Assembly (NCBI GenBank): GCA_030549955.1
Contig: JAUQQI010000145.1
Coordinates: 1-13,785, forward strand
From: Chloroflexota bacterium
GTDB taxonomy: Bacteria; Chloroflexota; Dehalococcoidia; JAUQQI01
Length of the DNA stretch: 13,785 bases
Direction: 5' to 3'
The notes under the pieces were generated by a model. That model had not been told where the DNA came from. It did no database searches and was given only the letters and a program-made list of their open reading frames with translations. A program made the position numbers and the translations under genes. Positions 13,739 to 13,785 of the stretch are shown here, piece by piece (the first letter of the stretch is position 1; each line of letters begins with the position of its first letter).

Positions 13739-13785
13739 ATGGCGGAGATCATAAGCCGGCTGCGGCCGGGCCTGACAGGCGAGCT
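13739..13785 (+). CDS. Start of a probable thioesterase (fluoroacetyl-CoA thioesterase-like), cut by the window edge
   Basis: Fifteen whole codons are visible: MAEIISRLRPGLTGE. The LRPGLTGE segment is typical of the N terminus of the small FlK-like thioesterase family, but this is a very short match. The ATG is at 13739; an in-frame TTG at 13733 has a better-spaced GAGGG upstream (13721-13725) and may be the true start. It lies 16 bp after ftsH with no terminator between, so it is probably in the same transcript. Confidence 0.45.
   Translation, partial: MAEIISRLRPGLTGE

Noticed and set aside
1..13785. CRISPR arrays, insertion sequences, phage or integrase genes
   Set aside because: No regularly spaced repeats, transposase motifs or attachment-like duplications were seen on reading both strands.

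Overview
The window is GC-rich bacterial DNA (by eye well above 60% GC, with strongly C/G-ending codons). It carries tilS-hpt-ftsH, an initiator tRNA and a SUF iron-sulfur cluster operon. The FtsH C-terminal half ([29 protein letters not shown]) and the order sufR/sufC-sufB-sufD-Rieske-sufS-sufU-sufT look most like Chloroflexota. A high-GC, possibly thermophilic Bacillota is the main alternative. This placement rests on remembered family features, not on a search.

Layout. (a) 1-792, plus strand: the C-terminal end of a P1B-type metal ATPase with an HMA domain at its C terminus, then a MerR-family metal sensor. (b) 776-8831, minus strand: one long tightly packed operon reading sufC, sufB, sufD, a Rieske ferredoxin, sufS, sufU, a SufT/MIP18-like protein and two zinc-dependent medium-chain dehydrogenases. 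(c) 8832-8953: a compact divergent promoter region with back-to-back TTGACA boxes and a candidate SufR operator. (d) 8954-9631, plus strand: sufR, a helix-turn-helix regulator with a C-terminal cysteine cluster. (e) 9618-9776: a consensus promoter, initiator tRNA-fMet(CAT) and a strong intrinsic terminator. (f) 9808-13722, plus strand: tilS, hpt and ftsH. (g) 13739 to the edge: the first codons of a probable thioesterase gene.

The most notable result is that two of the three genes for the SufBC2D scaffold are broken as written. sufC has lost a segment just after its Walker A motif, which throws the rest out of frame. sufD has an in-frame TAG at codon 79 with an otherwise intact frame on both sides. 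SufB, the sulfur-donor genes sufS and sufU, the sufT-like gene, the regulator and the promoters all look intact. This is either recent decay of the operon, a recoding event (possible for sufD, not plausible for sufC), or sequence error. It needs checking against reads and against the rest of the genome for a second Fe-S assembly system.

How the parts would work together if intact: SufR senses cluster status and represses both its own gene and the suf operon from the shared promoter region. SufS and SufU mobilise sulfur from cysteine, SufBCD builds the cluster using ATP, and the SufT-like protein helps maturation. The role of the Rieske protein and of the two dehydrogenases in this operon is not evident from sequence.
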